Assembly (NCBI GenBank): GCA_017617315.1
Contig: JAFZWM010000008.1
Coordinates: 27,613 to 91,612 of the forward strand
Direction of reading: 5' to 3'
Length of the DNA stretch: 64,000 nt
Source of the DNA: Bacteroidaceae bacterium
Lineage (GTDB): Bacteria; Bacteroidota; Bacteroidia; Bacteroidales; Bacteroidaceae
Shown: piece by piece, positions 25,411-34,217 of the stretch
Layout: each line of letters begins with the position of its first letter
How positions within the stretch are numbered: position 1 is the stretch's first letter
Notes under the pieces: model-generated
The model's input: the letters and a program-made list of their open reading frames with translations, nothing else
Told to the model about the DNA's origin: nothing
Database searches by the model: none
Position numbers and translations under genes: made by a program

Positions 25411-27195
25411 CTATTCGTTAGTTATTTTCCAATCTACTGATTTTTGGTATTCGTTCCACATTTTGGCGTAAATGCCTTGTTGCTCAACGAGTTGACCGTG
25501 CTTGCCCTGTTCGGCGATTTTGCCGTCTTTGAGGACGTAGATTTCGTCGCTGTCAACGATTGTCGAGAGTCGGTGCGCAATTTTTATCACAGTCTTGCCC
25601 TTGGAAATCTCGTCGAACGCCTGCAACACTTTTTCCTCGTTTTCGGGGTCGGCGAAGGCGGTCGCTTCGTCAAGAATCAGGACGGGCGTATTCTTCAACA
25701 TCACCCTTGCGATTGCAATTCGTTGCTGTTCGCCACCGCTGAGGTACGTGCCTTTGCTGCCCAAAATCGATTTTGCGCCATCGGGCAGACGGTCGATGAT
25801 GTCGGAGCATTGAGCGCGTCTCAAAACCTCCAACACTTCCTCGTCGGTGGCGTCGGGTTTTGCCATTCTGACGTTTTCCAATATGCTCGTTTTCAGGAGT
25901 TTGCTGTCTTGGAAAACGAATGAGACAATTTCGGAAAGTTTTTCGGTGGCAATGTCCTTGACATCCACGCCGCCAATCATAATTTTGCCGTTGTCAGCGT
26001 CCCAAAACCTTGAAACAAGGCTTGCGGAAGTGGTTTTGCCGCCGCCCGAAGGTCCCACGAACGCAACGTGCGCACCCGAAGGAATTTTGAGCGAAATGCC
26101 GTCCAAAGCGTTTTTCGTAGCATCTTTATAATGGAATTTAACATCTTGAAATTCAACGGAATAACCGTCGGGCGTCTGCGGATTGTCAGATTCTTTGTTT
26201 TCTTCAACGTCCAATACCGTGTCGATGCGATTGAGTGAATTTTCCACAATCATATCCGCCTCAGAGGAGTGCATCAGTTTGAAGAGCGTAACGGCGATTA
26301 TTGGCGTGAAGATGATGTAAAACAGCAAGTTGGAGAAGAAAACGGGGTCGGCGGCTTCTTGTGCGTTGCAGAGCGCGACGGCTGTCAAAATCGCAAATGA
26401 CGCATTGATGACCACCGTGTAAGCCGTCATCGGAATCCTGAAACGCCGCGTGTAACTTACAGTGAATTTTTCGTAGTCGTCGATGGATTTTTTGAACTTT
26501 TTGAACGAAAACACCGACTGTCCGAAAGTCTTGACGACGGGGATACCGCGCACATATTCAACGGCTTCCTTGGTCATATTTTCGAGTGCGGCGTTGTAGG
26601 CATCGACGTCTTTTTTGAGGTTTTTGCCCACCATAAACATATACATTATGAAGAATCCCGCCGCGACGTTGGCGATGCAGAGGAGTCCGATTTTCCAATC
26701 GAAATACAATAACATCGCAATCATTGCGAGCGGCGTTGTGATTGCGACAGTTCGGTCGGGTAGAATATGCGCCATAAAATTTTCGAGCGACGCCGACGAG
26801 TCGATGATGATTTTGCGGATTTTGCCGCTACCCTCGTTTTCGATGTGTCCGAGTGGCATACGGAGCACTTTTTCGACGCATTTTTCGCGGATGTTGGCAA
26901 CGGTGCGGAATGCTCCGATGTGCGAGCAGCCAAGAGCGCAGAAATATATAAACATCGCATTTACAGCAAGTCTTACAGCATTGTAGCCGTAAGTGTCAAT
27001 ATCTTCAGCCTTATAAAAATCTGGATTTACTGTTAATGCTTCGTTTACAATTTTCCAGATTTCAACGAATGGCAACATTGCAATACATGCACTTACTGCT
27101 GCTAAAATTATACTTCCGAGGGTGAAATATTTGAACTTCCCCGCATAATCCATAAGGATAAAAAGATTCGGTCGCTTTTTCATTTTTGTAATCAA
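25411..27195 (-). CDS. ABC half-transporter 1 (permease-ATPase fusion)
   Basis: 594 residues: permease (about 20-320) and ATPase with Walker A GPSGGGKTT, signature LSGGEQQRIAIAR and Walker B VLILDEATAFADPENE; this last extended form is characteristic of the IrtA/YbtP-like subfamily as I recall it. Start at 27195 or at an inner Met (27183); both are 9-21 bases after the barrel gene stop. Partner of the gene at 23485. Inner membrane; substrate probably a small metal-chelate or lipid-like molecule. Confidence 0.85.
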   Translation of the reverse strand: MITKMKKRPNLFILMDYAGKFKYFTLGSIILAAVSACIAMLPFVEIWKIVNEALTVNPDFYKAEDIDTYGYNAVRLAVNAMFIYFCALGCSHIGAFRTVANIREKCVEKVLRMPLGHIENEGSGKIRKIIIDSSASLENFMAHILPDRTVAITTPLAMIAMLLYFDWKIGLLCIANVAAGFFIMYMFMVGKNLKKDVDAYNAALENMTKEAVEYVRGIPVVKTFGQSVFSFKKFKKSIDDYEKFTVSYTRRFRIPMTAYTVVINASFAILTAVALCNAQEAADPVFFSNLLFYIIFTPIIAVTLFKLMHSSEADMIVENSLNRIDTVLDVEENKESDNPQTPDGYSVEFQDVKFHYKDATKNALDGISLKIPSGAHVAFVGPSGGGKTTSASLVSRFWDADNGKIMIGGVDVKDIATEKLSEIVSFVFQDSKLLKTSILENVRMAKPDATDEEVLEVLRRAQCSDIIDRLPDGAKSILGSKGTYLSGGEQQRIAIARVMLKNTPVLILDEATAFADPENEEKVLQAFDEISKGKTVIKIAHRLSTIVDSDEIYVLKDGKIAEQGKHGQLVEQQGIYAKMWNEYQKSVDWKITNE

Positions 27196-27204
27196 TTTTT
27201 TTAA

Positions 27205-28434
27205 TCAGAAACTCAGTTTAATCTTGGTCCAAATCTCTGAATTTTTGTCGTACATTTTAAACATTCCTTTGTCGGCATTGAAATAGTCGAAGCCGAGCAT
27301 TACGTGCAGCATATCGTTTACGGCATAGTCGAGCGATGTGCGGTCGTAAATGCCGCCGTCGGTAACATCTATATAGGCGAATGTGTTGATGTTCAGGGTA
27401 CTTCGGAACAGGTCTTTCGCGATTCTGACGGTAGCCGTGCCCGAACTACGGTAGGAACTGATGTCCGGACTGTTGTCATATCCGCCGATGTATTTGTGCG
27501 CATACTGAAGGCTGATGTTCCAGTCGTTGCTGGGGTAGATGTCGATGCCCAGAAGCGCGTTTGCCGTATTCTTGCACACAATTTCGCTATAAATGTTGGG
27601 CTGCTGCGCCTCGCCGAAGTATTCTGCAAACTCGCCGCGTAGCACGAACTTGCCCAATGGCAGCGAAATGTCGCAACCTGCCATCGTCATCCGCTTGTGC
27701 TTTGGATTGAGTATAACTTTGTGATTCTCAGAATTGTAATTCATTTCGAAGACAGGCATCTTGTTGAATGTCCTCAATGCGCAGACCGAGAAATCCACTC
27801 CGCTGAGAAACCACGACAGCCTTCCGCCAAACTCCATATTCTTGATTTTGAAATCGGGCTTTGCGGCCGAAAGTACCGAATCGTTGCCCGTAACCGATAC
27901 TGCCCACGGATTTTTGCGGTCGAACGGCAGCTCGAAAGTCTCGATAACCGGAACGGCAATCGCCTCAAGGGCGAACGAACTTTTGGCGTACTTCACTCGC
28001 AATGCGTTTTCGGGAATCCTGATGTCGTCGTAATCCTGCGCCAGAAACTCGCTGTAATCCATCGGCGACACCAAGTCGGTTATTCTCAGCGCATCGGCCA
28101 CGCCCCAAGTTATAATCTGCCTTCCGGCACGAATGTCGAACGCGCCAGCCTGCTGCGAGACGTAGAGTTCGCGAATGTTGAAGCCCGAATATTCGGGAAT
28201 AACCGAATTGTAGACGGCATTGGCCGAGAAGAACAGTTCGGAGTTGTTTTTTGATACCGAGAGCTCGCCGCGCAGACGAGTGCGCGACGACATCCAATCG
28301 TTGGGACTCTCGGTTCTCACAGCATGGTAAGTGTCGGCAAAACCCTTTATTTTCACTTTCAAATCTCCGTCGTCGTCTTGTGCAGAGACGGCGACGGAAA
28401 TCAAAACAAAAAACAATGAAGAAAGCAATCGCAT
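27205..28434 (-). CDS. DUF1302-like outer-membrane barrel
   Basis: 409 residues with signal peptide MRLLSSLFFVLISVAVSA-Q. The region LYVSQQAGAFDIRAGRQIIT followed by WGVADALRITDLVSP matches the DUF1302 family feature of a GRQ..WG strand, with a beta-rich remainder ending in IWTKIKLSF. In proteobacteria DUF1302 barrels occur with a LolA-fold protein and an MMPL/RND exporter, as here. Start at 28434 is one base from the stop of the upstream gene, so translation is coupled. Probably an outer-membrane channel for the exporter; substrate unknown. Confidence 0.7.
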   Translation of the reverse strand: MRLLSSLFFVLISVAVSAQDDDGDLKVKIKGFADTYHAVRTESPNDWMSSRTRLRGELSVSKNNSELFFSANAVYNSVIPEYSGFNIRELYVSQQAGAFDIRAGRQIITWGVADALRITDLVSPMDYSEFLAQDYDDIRIPENALRVKYAKSSFALEAIAVPVIETFELPFDRKNPWAVSVTGNDSVLSAAKPDFKIKNMEFGGRLSWFLSGVDFSVCALRTFNKMPVFEMNYNSENHKVILNPKHKRMTMAGCDISLPLGKFVLRGEFAEYFGEAQQPNIYSEIVCKNTANALLGIDIYPSNDWNISLQYAHKYIGGYDNSPDISSYRSSGTATVRIAKDLFRSTLNINTFAYIDVTDGGIYDRTSLDYAVNDMLHVMLGFDYFNADKGMFKMYDKNSEIWTKIKLSF

Positions 28435-28435
28435 T

Positions 28436-29209
28436 TTATATTCCCTTTTCCAGTTTAGCAACGTTAAACATGTCCGAGCCAATCTTCAGATTGTATTTCA
28501 TGTCAGAAAAAGTGATGATGGTCTTGTGCTTGGTCTGAACGTTCTGCATCTCCATTTTTCCGCGAGTCCAGAAGCCCTGAACCTGCTTTATGTCCTGAAC
28601 GTTGAGCACGCGGTGAAGCTTTCCGAGCTTGTCGTAAAACTCAACCTTTACGGCCATGAAACAGTCTTTGCGAATCCACGAGATTTTCTTTGAGTAGATT
28701 TCGCGCTTGTCCTTCGGGACGGACTCGACAACGTAGCAGTCGAATCCGCCGCATTTCTCCTTGCGCAGAAATTTGTGAGTGTCCTCGTCAATGTTGCGGT
28801 CGCCCATGTCGTCGTAGGTGAAGTCCGTTCCCATGAAATAGTCTGTTTTTGACGAGCTTCCGCTTATTCGGCGAGTCTTTTTGAGGGCAGGCATGTAGAG
28901 CCATTTGTCATCGTCCTTGCCAATCTCGTCGTAGTTCCAGGTCAGGAATCCCGTGCCTTTCACATCGCCCGGATAGGTGAATGTCATCATCGTCTTTGTG
29001 TCCTTGCCAATGTCCATCGCCCACGATTCAACCTTGCGCTCACGCTTGGAGCCGTTGGCTTTTTCGAGCACCAGATTCATCTTGGCATATCGGGTGTCGC
29101 CGTCGGGATTGTCCTTTACTTTCTTGATGATGTCTCTGCCCGAAAGATTTTGGGCATCAGCCGAATATGCAGCCAAAGCAAAAGCCGCAAATAATAATAT
29201 CTTTCTCAT
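28436..29209 (-). CDS. Outer-membrane lipoprotein-sorting-like (LolA-fold) protein
   Basis: 257 residues from ATG 29209 with signal peptide MRKILLFAAFALAAYSADA-Q. COG2834-type pattern: SGRDIIKKVKDNPDGDTRYA, MTFTYPGDVKGTGFLTWNYD, DKWLYMPALKKTRRIS, CYVVESVPKD, MAVKVEFYDKLGKLHRVLNV. These periplasmic lipid-binding proteins accompany MMPL/RND exporters. Located 28 bases downstream of the RND gene and 1 base from the barrel gene. Likely a periplasmic carrier for the exported compound. Confidence 0.85.
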   Translation of the reverse strand: MRKILLFAAFALAAYSADAQNLSGRDIIKKVKDNPDGDTRYAKMNLVLEKANGSKRERKVESWAMDIGKDTKTMMTFTYPGDVKGTGFLTWNYDEIGKDDDKWLYMPALKKTRRISGSSSKTDYFMGTDFTYDDMGDRNIDEDTHKFLRKEKCGGFDCYVVESVPKDKREIYSKKISWIRKDCFMAVKVEFYDKLGKLHRVLNVQDIKQVQGFWTRGKMEMQNVQTKHKTIITFSDMKYNLKIGSDMFNVAKLEKGI

Positions 29210-29237
29210 GGTTTTATAATTTTTCAATGTTAAATTC

Positions 29238-31595
29238 TTAATTTTCAGATTTGTCTTCCTTTCCGAATATTTTCAGCATTTTGAACAATATCGGAGTTAT
29301 GAACAGGTCGGCAAGAAGAGCCGAAACCAAGCCAGCCACGGCCAGCGTTCCGAAGTGCCTGAACTGAATGGCGTCGGAAACCGAGAATCCGAGGAAAGTG
29401 GCTGATATGATGACAGATGTCATGACGATAGCCAAGCCCGTTACGCGGAAGGTAGCCTTGACGGCATGCTCGTAGTTTCGCTTGCGGCTGAACTCGAGAT
29501 GCGCGTGGTTTACAAAATGAATAGTGTCATCTACCGCCAGACCGAGAATCATTGGGATGATGCAAGCCGTCATCATGTCGAGCGGATAGCCGAGCCAGCC
29601 CATCAGACCGCCAACAAATACCGCCGGTGCAAGGTTCGGAATCATTCCGATAAGTCCGAGTCTGATGTTGCCGAAGACAATCATCAGCAGCACGCCGATG
29701 ATAACCGCCGACAGAACAAGCGACCACATCTGCCCCCTTGTAATGTACTGCTGCATAACCGTAAACTGCGGCAGATTGCCCACCGTAGAAACCTCAGAAT
29801 TAGGGAACAGCTCCTTGGCGCGGGCTTCCAGACGTCCCATCTCGTTTTCAATCTCGTTGGAGTTGTAGTTGCTTATTTCTATTTGCAGACGCAGACGGCG
29901 ATATTCATAATCCATCCAGTATTCAGATTCTGAGCCTCCGGCGTTCTCGTAGAGAAGCAAGAGCTGTGCCACCGCATCGTAGTTGTCCGGAACGTGATAA
30001 TACGCTGTGTCGTTGTTGTTTAGCGTGCAGTTCATGTCCTTGATGATGTCGAGGACAGAAGAATGACGCTTTGTTAGCGGATATTTTTCAATTTCGTGTT
30101 CCAGAGTCTCGAGTTTCTTGAGATTCTCAGGTTTCTTGGCATCGCCTTCTTCGGGCAGGACAACCATCAAGTCGTAAGAGTACATCGTTCCGAGTTCTGT
30201 CTCGCACAGTTCGAGGAAGCGGCGCGAATAGTCAACCTTTCTGCCCATCGAACGCTCAACGTCGAATGCCGGCTCAATCCAGCAAACGCCTATGGCACAG
30301 AAGATTGTAACGACGGTTGAGACGATGATAATCTTCTTTGAATGGCGCAGCACAAAATCGCCGAAGCGATCGAACAATCCGGCCGCCTTGCCCTCGAACG
30401 ATGTCTCGAACTGCTTGTTGTTTTCGGCCTTCGTTCCGAGCGAAAGCATTATCGGAGTAATTACAAGAATTGATATGAGGACGGACACGATTGCGAGTGC
30501 CGAATTTATTCCCATTGCCTTCATCGGAACAATGTTCATTGCAAGGAATGTCATCATTGCGGCGAGGGTGGTGAAGCCCGAGAAGATTACGGGCCAGGCG
30601 GTCTCGGCAATGGCATCGACAGCCGCCTGCTTGCGGTCGTGAAGTTTGATGAGCTGCGCTCTGAAGAAGCTGTAAACGTGAATGTTATAGGCTATTGCCA
30701 CGGCAAAGGCAAGCATTACGGTTATCATTGTGGTGCTCATGTCCAGATAGAGGCCGAGCCAGCCGATGATTCCCATGGCTATGATCAGGGCGGAAATGGA
30801 TGTCAGAATAGGAATCAGGACGCCTCGCAGCGAGCGTGTTACGAGTGTCATGACAATCAGCGCGACGATAATTGCAATTACCATCAGACGCGACATCTCG
30901 CCCTTTATGTATTGTGCCTTGGCATAGTTCATGTAAGGCATTCCGGCAATGTTTGGGTTGAGCGATGCGTATTTGTCTTTCGTACAGATTTTTATCGCCT
31001 CGCGACCAGTCTGGTTTTCCGGTGCTTCAAGTCCTTGAGCGCGCCACAGACTGTCGGACGGGAATGGGCGGAGCTTCACCAGAATCCACGACATCGTGCC
31101 GTCTTTGCTGATGAGTTTCTTCGACACATATTCCTTGCTGTAAGCCTTCTTGCGGATTGAGTCGAGTCCTTCTTTTGAATCGAGAATCACCTCTGGCACA
31201 ATCTGTTGCAGCTCCATTCCGTCCTCCGTTCCGACCATGAATTCGAGGTCGGTGAGCGAGGTGATTTTCTCGGAATACGACAGACTGTCCATCAGCTCGT
31301 TGCTGAGGTCGCGGACAAGTTCGAGGTTCTTTTTGCTGAACAGTCCTTCTTTGTTTTCAACCAGCACGGCAACATAGTAGTCGTTGCCGAAAATGCTCTT
31401 GAACTCGTCGGTTTTCAACAACATCGGGTCGTCTTTCACAAAATAGGTATCGAACGATGTTTCGAAATAGATTCGTTTCAGTCCTGCAACCGAAAAAGTG
31501 AGCAGAGCGGCAAATGCAATCATCACGATTACGCGATGGCTTACAACAAATTGTCCGAATCTGCGGAACTTTGTGTTTATCTTTTCGATATTCAT
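29238..31595 (-). CDS. MMPL/RND family exporter
   Basis: 785 residues, duplicated RND topology: TM1 near 20-40, a first periplasmic domain (50-230), TM2-6 (230-400) with SSD-like segments, TM7 near 425, second periplasmic domain (440-620), TM8-12 (630-770). Motif DDTIHFVNHAHLEF lies after TM9 and AIAYNIHVYSFF in the first half. COG1033-type exporters move lipids or hydrophobic compounds rather than antibiotics. First gene of the operon, behind the palindromic promoter and next to tetR. Confidence 0.9.
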   Translation of the reverse strand: MNIEKINTKFRRFGQFVVSHRVIVMIAFAALLTFSVAGLKRIYFETSFDTYFVKDDPMLLKTDEFKSIFGNDYYVAVLVENKEGLFSKKNLELVRDLSNELMDSLSYSEKITSLTDLEFMVGTEDGMELQQIVPEVILDSKEGLDSIRKKAYSKEYVSKKLISKDGTMSWILVKLRPFPSDSLWRAQGLEAPENQTGREAIKICTKDKYASLNPNIAGMPYMNYAKAQYIKGEMSRLMVIAIIVALIVMTLVTRSLRGVLIPILTSISALIIAMGIIGWLGLYLDMSTTMITVMLAFAVAIAYNIHVYSFFRAQLIKLHDRKQAAVDAIAETAWPVIFSGFTTLAAMMTFLAMNIVPMKAMGINSALAIVSVLISILVITPIMLSLGTKAENNKQFETSFEGKAAGLFDRFGDFVLRHSKKIIIVSTVVTIFCAIGVCWIEPAFDVERSMGRKVDYSRRFLELCETELGTMYSYDLMVVLPEEGDAKKPENLKKLETLEHEIEKYPLTKRHSSVLDIIKDMNCTLNNNDTAYYHVPDNYDAVAQLLLLYENAGGSESEYWMDYEYRRLRLQIEISNYNSNEIENEMGRLEARAKELFPNSEVSTVGNLPQFTVMQQYITRGQMWSLVLSAVIIGVLLMIVFGNIRLGLIGMIPNLAPAVFVGGLMGWLGYPLDMMTACIIPMILGLAVDDTIHFVNHAHLEFSRKRNYEHAVKATFRVTGLAIVMTSVIISATFLGFSVSDAIQFRHFGTLAVAGLVSALLADLFITPILFKMLKIFGKEDKSEN

Positions 31596-31645
31596 AATAC
31601 TTGTTATTTATATGGTTTTAATTACTTCGTGATTTTAGCAAAACC

Positions 31646-31656
31646 GAACAGTGTTT
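31646..31656. promoter_or_regulatory. Candidate TetR operator in RND leader
   Basis: GAACAGTGTTT, the reverse complement of AAACACTGTTC, 10 of 11 identical to the palindrome at the tetR promoter (32490-32500). It lies about 50 bases before the RND start codon. A partial AACACTTTG is at 31720. Confidence 0.4.
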
Positions 31657-31744
31657 TTAATGCTTTCAAAAAATAGACGTGCAGCTATGGCACGCCTTGA
31701 TTTTTCTTTGTCAGTCGGTAACACTTTGCTTTAAAATTCTGATG

Positions 31745-31824
31745 CAAAATTACGGCGTAAAATCAGCGAAGTCAATAACTAATATTAGGGAATATTTATG
31801 TTCTGATACCTAAAAGTGGGGATT
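31745..31824 (-). promoter_or_regulatory. Shared regulon promoter, site C (RND operon)
   Basis: Minus strand: -7 TAATTTTG (31745-31752), 20 bp, -33 TTG (31773-31775), then a degenerate palindrome TAACTAATATTAGGGA (31776-31791) and GGGGATT (31818-31824), the same spacing as sites A and B. Leader to the RND start about 140 nt. Confidence 0.55.
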
Positions 31825-31844
31825 CGTCCTGAAAAAAATAGGTT

Positions 31845-32462
31845 TTATTTAATTTCTACGCCAAACAGACTTGCCCAGCCGCTTGTTGAGAAGTGCACAA
31901 AATCGCTTGCAAACTTGTCTAACTCGCTTTCGGATAGGTCGTGGCTTGCCATCTCGCCGATGATTGACAGCATCCAGGCGCAGTTGGCATGAATGAAAAA
32001 CGTTGAGATGTCGGTATTTATGTGCGGATATTTCATCTTCAGCTTTCCGAAGAACCAGAGAATGTGCGCGGTGGTGGCATCGGTATAGTTGTCGCGAAAG
32101 TTGTTGACCGTAGAACCTTCTGATTTATAGAGGATAAGACGGATGATGTCGCGGTATTTAGTTACGAAATTGATGAACAGTTTTGCCGTTTCTCGCTGTT
32201 TCTCAATGTCCATCATATCCTCTATTGTGGTGCTTTCGGAGTGTCGTTCCTTGGTTATCTGCATCATGGCATCGATAAACGGACGGCATACGGCGGTCAT
32301 GAGCTCGTCCTTGCTTTTGTAGTAAGAATATATCGTGCTTACGCTTATTCCAACGCGGGCGGCGATGGTGCGCAGCGAGGCATCGGTGAAGCCTTTTTCA
32401 AGAAACTCCTCTTCGGCATATTTTATTATCGAATTCCGGACATTGTCTTTTAAAATCTGCAT
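31845..32462 (-). CDS. TetR family regulator
   Basis: 205 residues from ATG 32462. N-terminal HTH: IKYAEEEFLEKGFTDASLRT, IAARVGISVSTIYSYYKSKD; the C-terminal ligand domain (FINFVTKYRDIIRLILYKSE onward) is family-specific. It sits directly upstream of the RND operon on the same strand, the common arrangement for a ligand-responsive repressor of an exporter. A palindrome AAACACTGTTT overlaps its own predicted transcription start, and a close copy is in the RND leader, so it probably represses both. Ligand unknown. Confidence 0.88.
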   Translation of the reverse strand: MQILKDNVRNSIIKYAEEEFLEKGFTDASLRTIAARVGISVSTIYSYYKSKDELMTAVCRPFIDAMMQITKERHSESTTIEDMMDIEKQRETAKLFINFVTKYRDIIRLILYKSEGSTVNNFRDNYTDATTAHILWFFGKLKMKYPHINTDISTFFIHANCAWMLSIIGEMASHDLSESELDKFASDFVHFSTSGWASLFGVEIK

Positions 32463-32489
32463 AAGTGCGTAGTTTTTTAGAGTTAAACA

Positions 32490-32500
32490 AAACACTGTTT
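32490..32500. promoter_or_regulatory. Candidate TetR operator at tetR start site
   Basis: Palindrome AAACA-C-TGTTT, 8 bases downstream of the -7 box, at or just after the predicted tetR transcription start. Confidence 0.45.
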
Positions 32501-32507
32501 GATTTTG

Positions 32508-32540
32508 CAAATATAAGCCGAATTTTTCGATTGTGCAAAA
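32508..32540 (-). promoter_or_regulatory. tetR promoter
   Basis: Minus strand TTTTG (32536-32540), 20 bp, TATATTTG (32508-32515). The -33 box lies within the U-tract of the upstream gene's terminator. Confidence 0.6.
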
Positions 32541-32577
32541 AAATAGTGGAGCACGTTACGTTAATTTCGTGCCCCAC
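32537..32577 (-). terminator. Terminator of the beta-propeller lipoprotein gene
   Basis: GTGGAGCACG (32546-32555) / CGTGCCCCAC (32568-32577), one mismatch, followed on the minus strand by TATTTTTTTG. Confidence 0.8.
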
Positions 32578-32622
32578 CTGACTTGGATATATTCTTTAAG
32601 AGAAAAAGAGTGCAGACGGATT

Positions 32623-33849
32623 TTATTCGCACTTAACAAAACTATGGAAGAATGACGGGAATCCGGTTACGGTAGCAACCTTAGTCTCTACCTCTCCTGT
32701 GTTTATGTCGACCGTGCTGAAGCCGTTATACTCGCTGTTTGCCGAGCCGTAGACCATCTTGTTGCCGTGGCGACCCATTGCAACGCCGTGTCCGTTGGTT
32801 AGCGGAAGCCCCTCGATAACCTTTATCGTCTTGTTGTAGATGTCTACAATAATCGGCACGCCTATGTGGGCGAGGTAAGAGTTTGTGTTGTCTGGCTCGA
32901 GGGCGAAGGCAAAGCCGTATGCGTACATTTTTCCGTTGCCGACGTAGCGGCACATCATAATCACGTTCAGATAGTCGCAGCTCAGGCCCTCAACCTTAGT
33001 CTTTGTAAGGTCGATGCAGTACGACTCGTCGAAATCTGTTTCGCCCTTTTTGATGCGCGCAATGCCGCCGTTAAGTCCCGGAATATAGCCGAACGAGCCT
33101 GTGCAGTTGACGTAGATGTCGCCTTTCTCGTCTTCGAAGATTGACTGATTGTCAACCGGACGCGAAGGGGCGCACAGACCGATGGAAGTGTTGCGTGTCT
33201 TCTTGATGAATTTGTTGTCGGCAACATTGTAGAGAGCCATCTCGAGAGCGTTCTCCGATGGCATCCACTGCGAGTTGTACTGCTCCAAGGCAACGTACAG
33301 GATGCCGTCGCGGATGTAGAGCGCGCCTGGATATGCAGCCACGCCTTCGTTGCGGAGCGATGAAAGGTCGATGCGCGAAATCTCGGTCATCGTCTGCGGA
33401 TTGAAGACGATAATCATGTCAAGACTCTGACAGCCAACATAAGCCTTTTCTGCGCTTGCCTCTACCACGATTGCCGCGCTCGAGTTTGCAGGCAGTTCCA
33501 TAGAACCCTTCAGTTCGAGCTGGTTGTTCGAATTCATGATGTAACGCTTCAGTTTCAGCTCCGTTCCGCCCGTATAGTCGGGGAAAACATAGATGTTTCC
33601 GCTTGGGCAGACGCAAGGATATGCACCGAAGCCAAGCGGAATTGCGTTTGTGTTGCTGTAGTTAATGCCGCCCTCGATGCGGTCGACAGCCTGCAAGTAG
33701 CCGCTGCCTGTGCTTCCGTCGGGGTTGGTAACTGTTGTCGAGAAAAGAATCTTGCCAGATGCCGTCTGACCGTTGTCATCTTTCTCGTTGTCGCAGGATG
33801 CAAAAGATGCTGCCAATGCTGCGATAATAAATAAATGCTTGATTTTCAT
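32623..33849 (-). CDS. Beta-propeller lipoprotein, XusB/DUF4374-like
   Basis: A 408-residue lipoprotein (MKIKHLFIIAALAASFASC, Cys19, with acidic DNEKDD after it, a surface-export-like signal). Repeated blade-like strands: SGNIYVFPDYTGGTELKLKR, EKAYVGCQSLDMIIVFNPQT, DGILYVALEQYN, KMVYGSANSEYNGFSTVDIN. Placed directly after a TonB receptor, like XusB next to XusA in Bacteroides, where the DUF4374 propeller captures ferric enterobactin. Family assignment rests on context and overall form rather than a diagnostic motif; other YncE-like propellers are possible. Confidence 0.6.
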   Translation of the reverse strand: MKIKHLFIIAALAASFASCDNEKDDNGQTASGKILFSTTVTNPDGSTGSGYLQAVDRIEGGINYSNTNAIPLGFGAYPCVCPSGNIYVFPDYTGGTELKLKRYIMNSNNQLELKGSMELPANSSAAIVVEASAEKAYVGCQSLDMIIVFNPQTMTEISRIDLSSLRNEGVAAYPGALYIRDGILYVALEQYNSQWMPSENALEMALYNVADNKFIKKTRNTSIGLCAPSRPVDNQSIFEDEKGDIYVNCTGSFGYIPGLNGGIARIKKGETDFDESYCIDLTKTKVEGLSCDYLNVIMMCRYVGNGKMYAYGFAFALEPDNTNSYLAHIGVPIIVDIYNKTIKVIEGLPLTNGHGVAMGRHGNKMVYGSANSEYNGFSTVDINTGEVETKVATVTGFPSFFHSFVKCE

Positions 33850-34217
33850 ATCTATAATAAATTTAATTGTTTTGATTGTACTCTTTCGCTAAGTAACATG
33901 AGGAAGGGGAGTGCCCCATACGGGGGAAGTCCTATTCAGAATCTTGGTGGAGGTTTTCAGCTTTCTACTGTCAATTTTCAGTTTACCCATCAGCTATCTT
34001 GTCCGAACTTTCCGGCTTGTTTGCCCGAACCTTGAACGTAGGTTGCCCGAACCTTGAACGTACCTTGAACGTAGCTTCCCCGTACCTACCCCGTAGCTAC
34101 TCCGTATCTACTTCGTATTTTTCGGCTTATTTTCCTCTGCTTTGAATCTTAGTTGAAACGATTTTTCAACTTTCAATTGCGAATTGTCCATTGTCAATTA
34201 TGAATTGTCAATTGTCC
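33850..34217. repeat. Repeat-filled gap between TonB receptor and propeller lipoprotein
   Basis: No gene seen. It contains TTTTCAG/CTTTCAACTTTCAATT-type sequence near 33955-33985 and 34164-34178, a ten-unit 11-bp array at 34009-34118, and AATTGTC units at 34181-34216. Confidence 0.55.
34009..34118. repeat. 11-bp-period tandem array, locus 4
   Basis: Ten 11-mers in register, including CTTGAACGTAC, CTTGAACGTAG, CTTCCCCGTAC, CTACCCCGTAG, CTACTCCGTAT, CTACTTCGTAT. It is the reverse-complement orientation of the array at 49524. Confidence 0.7.
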
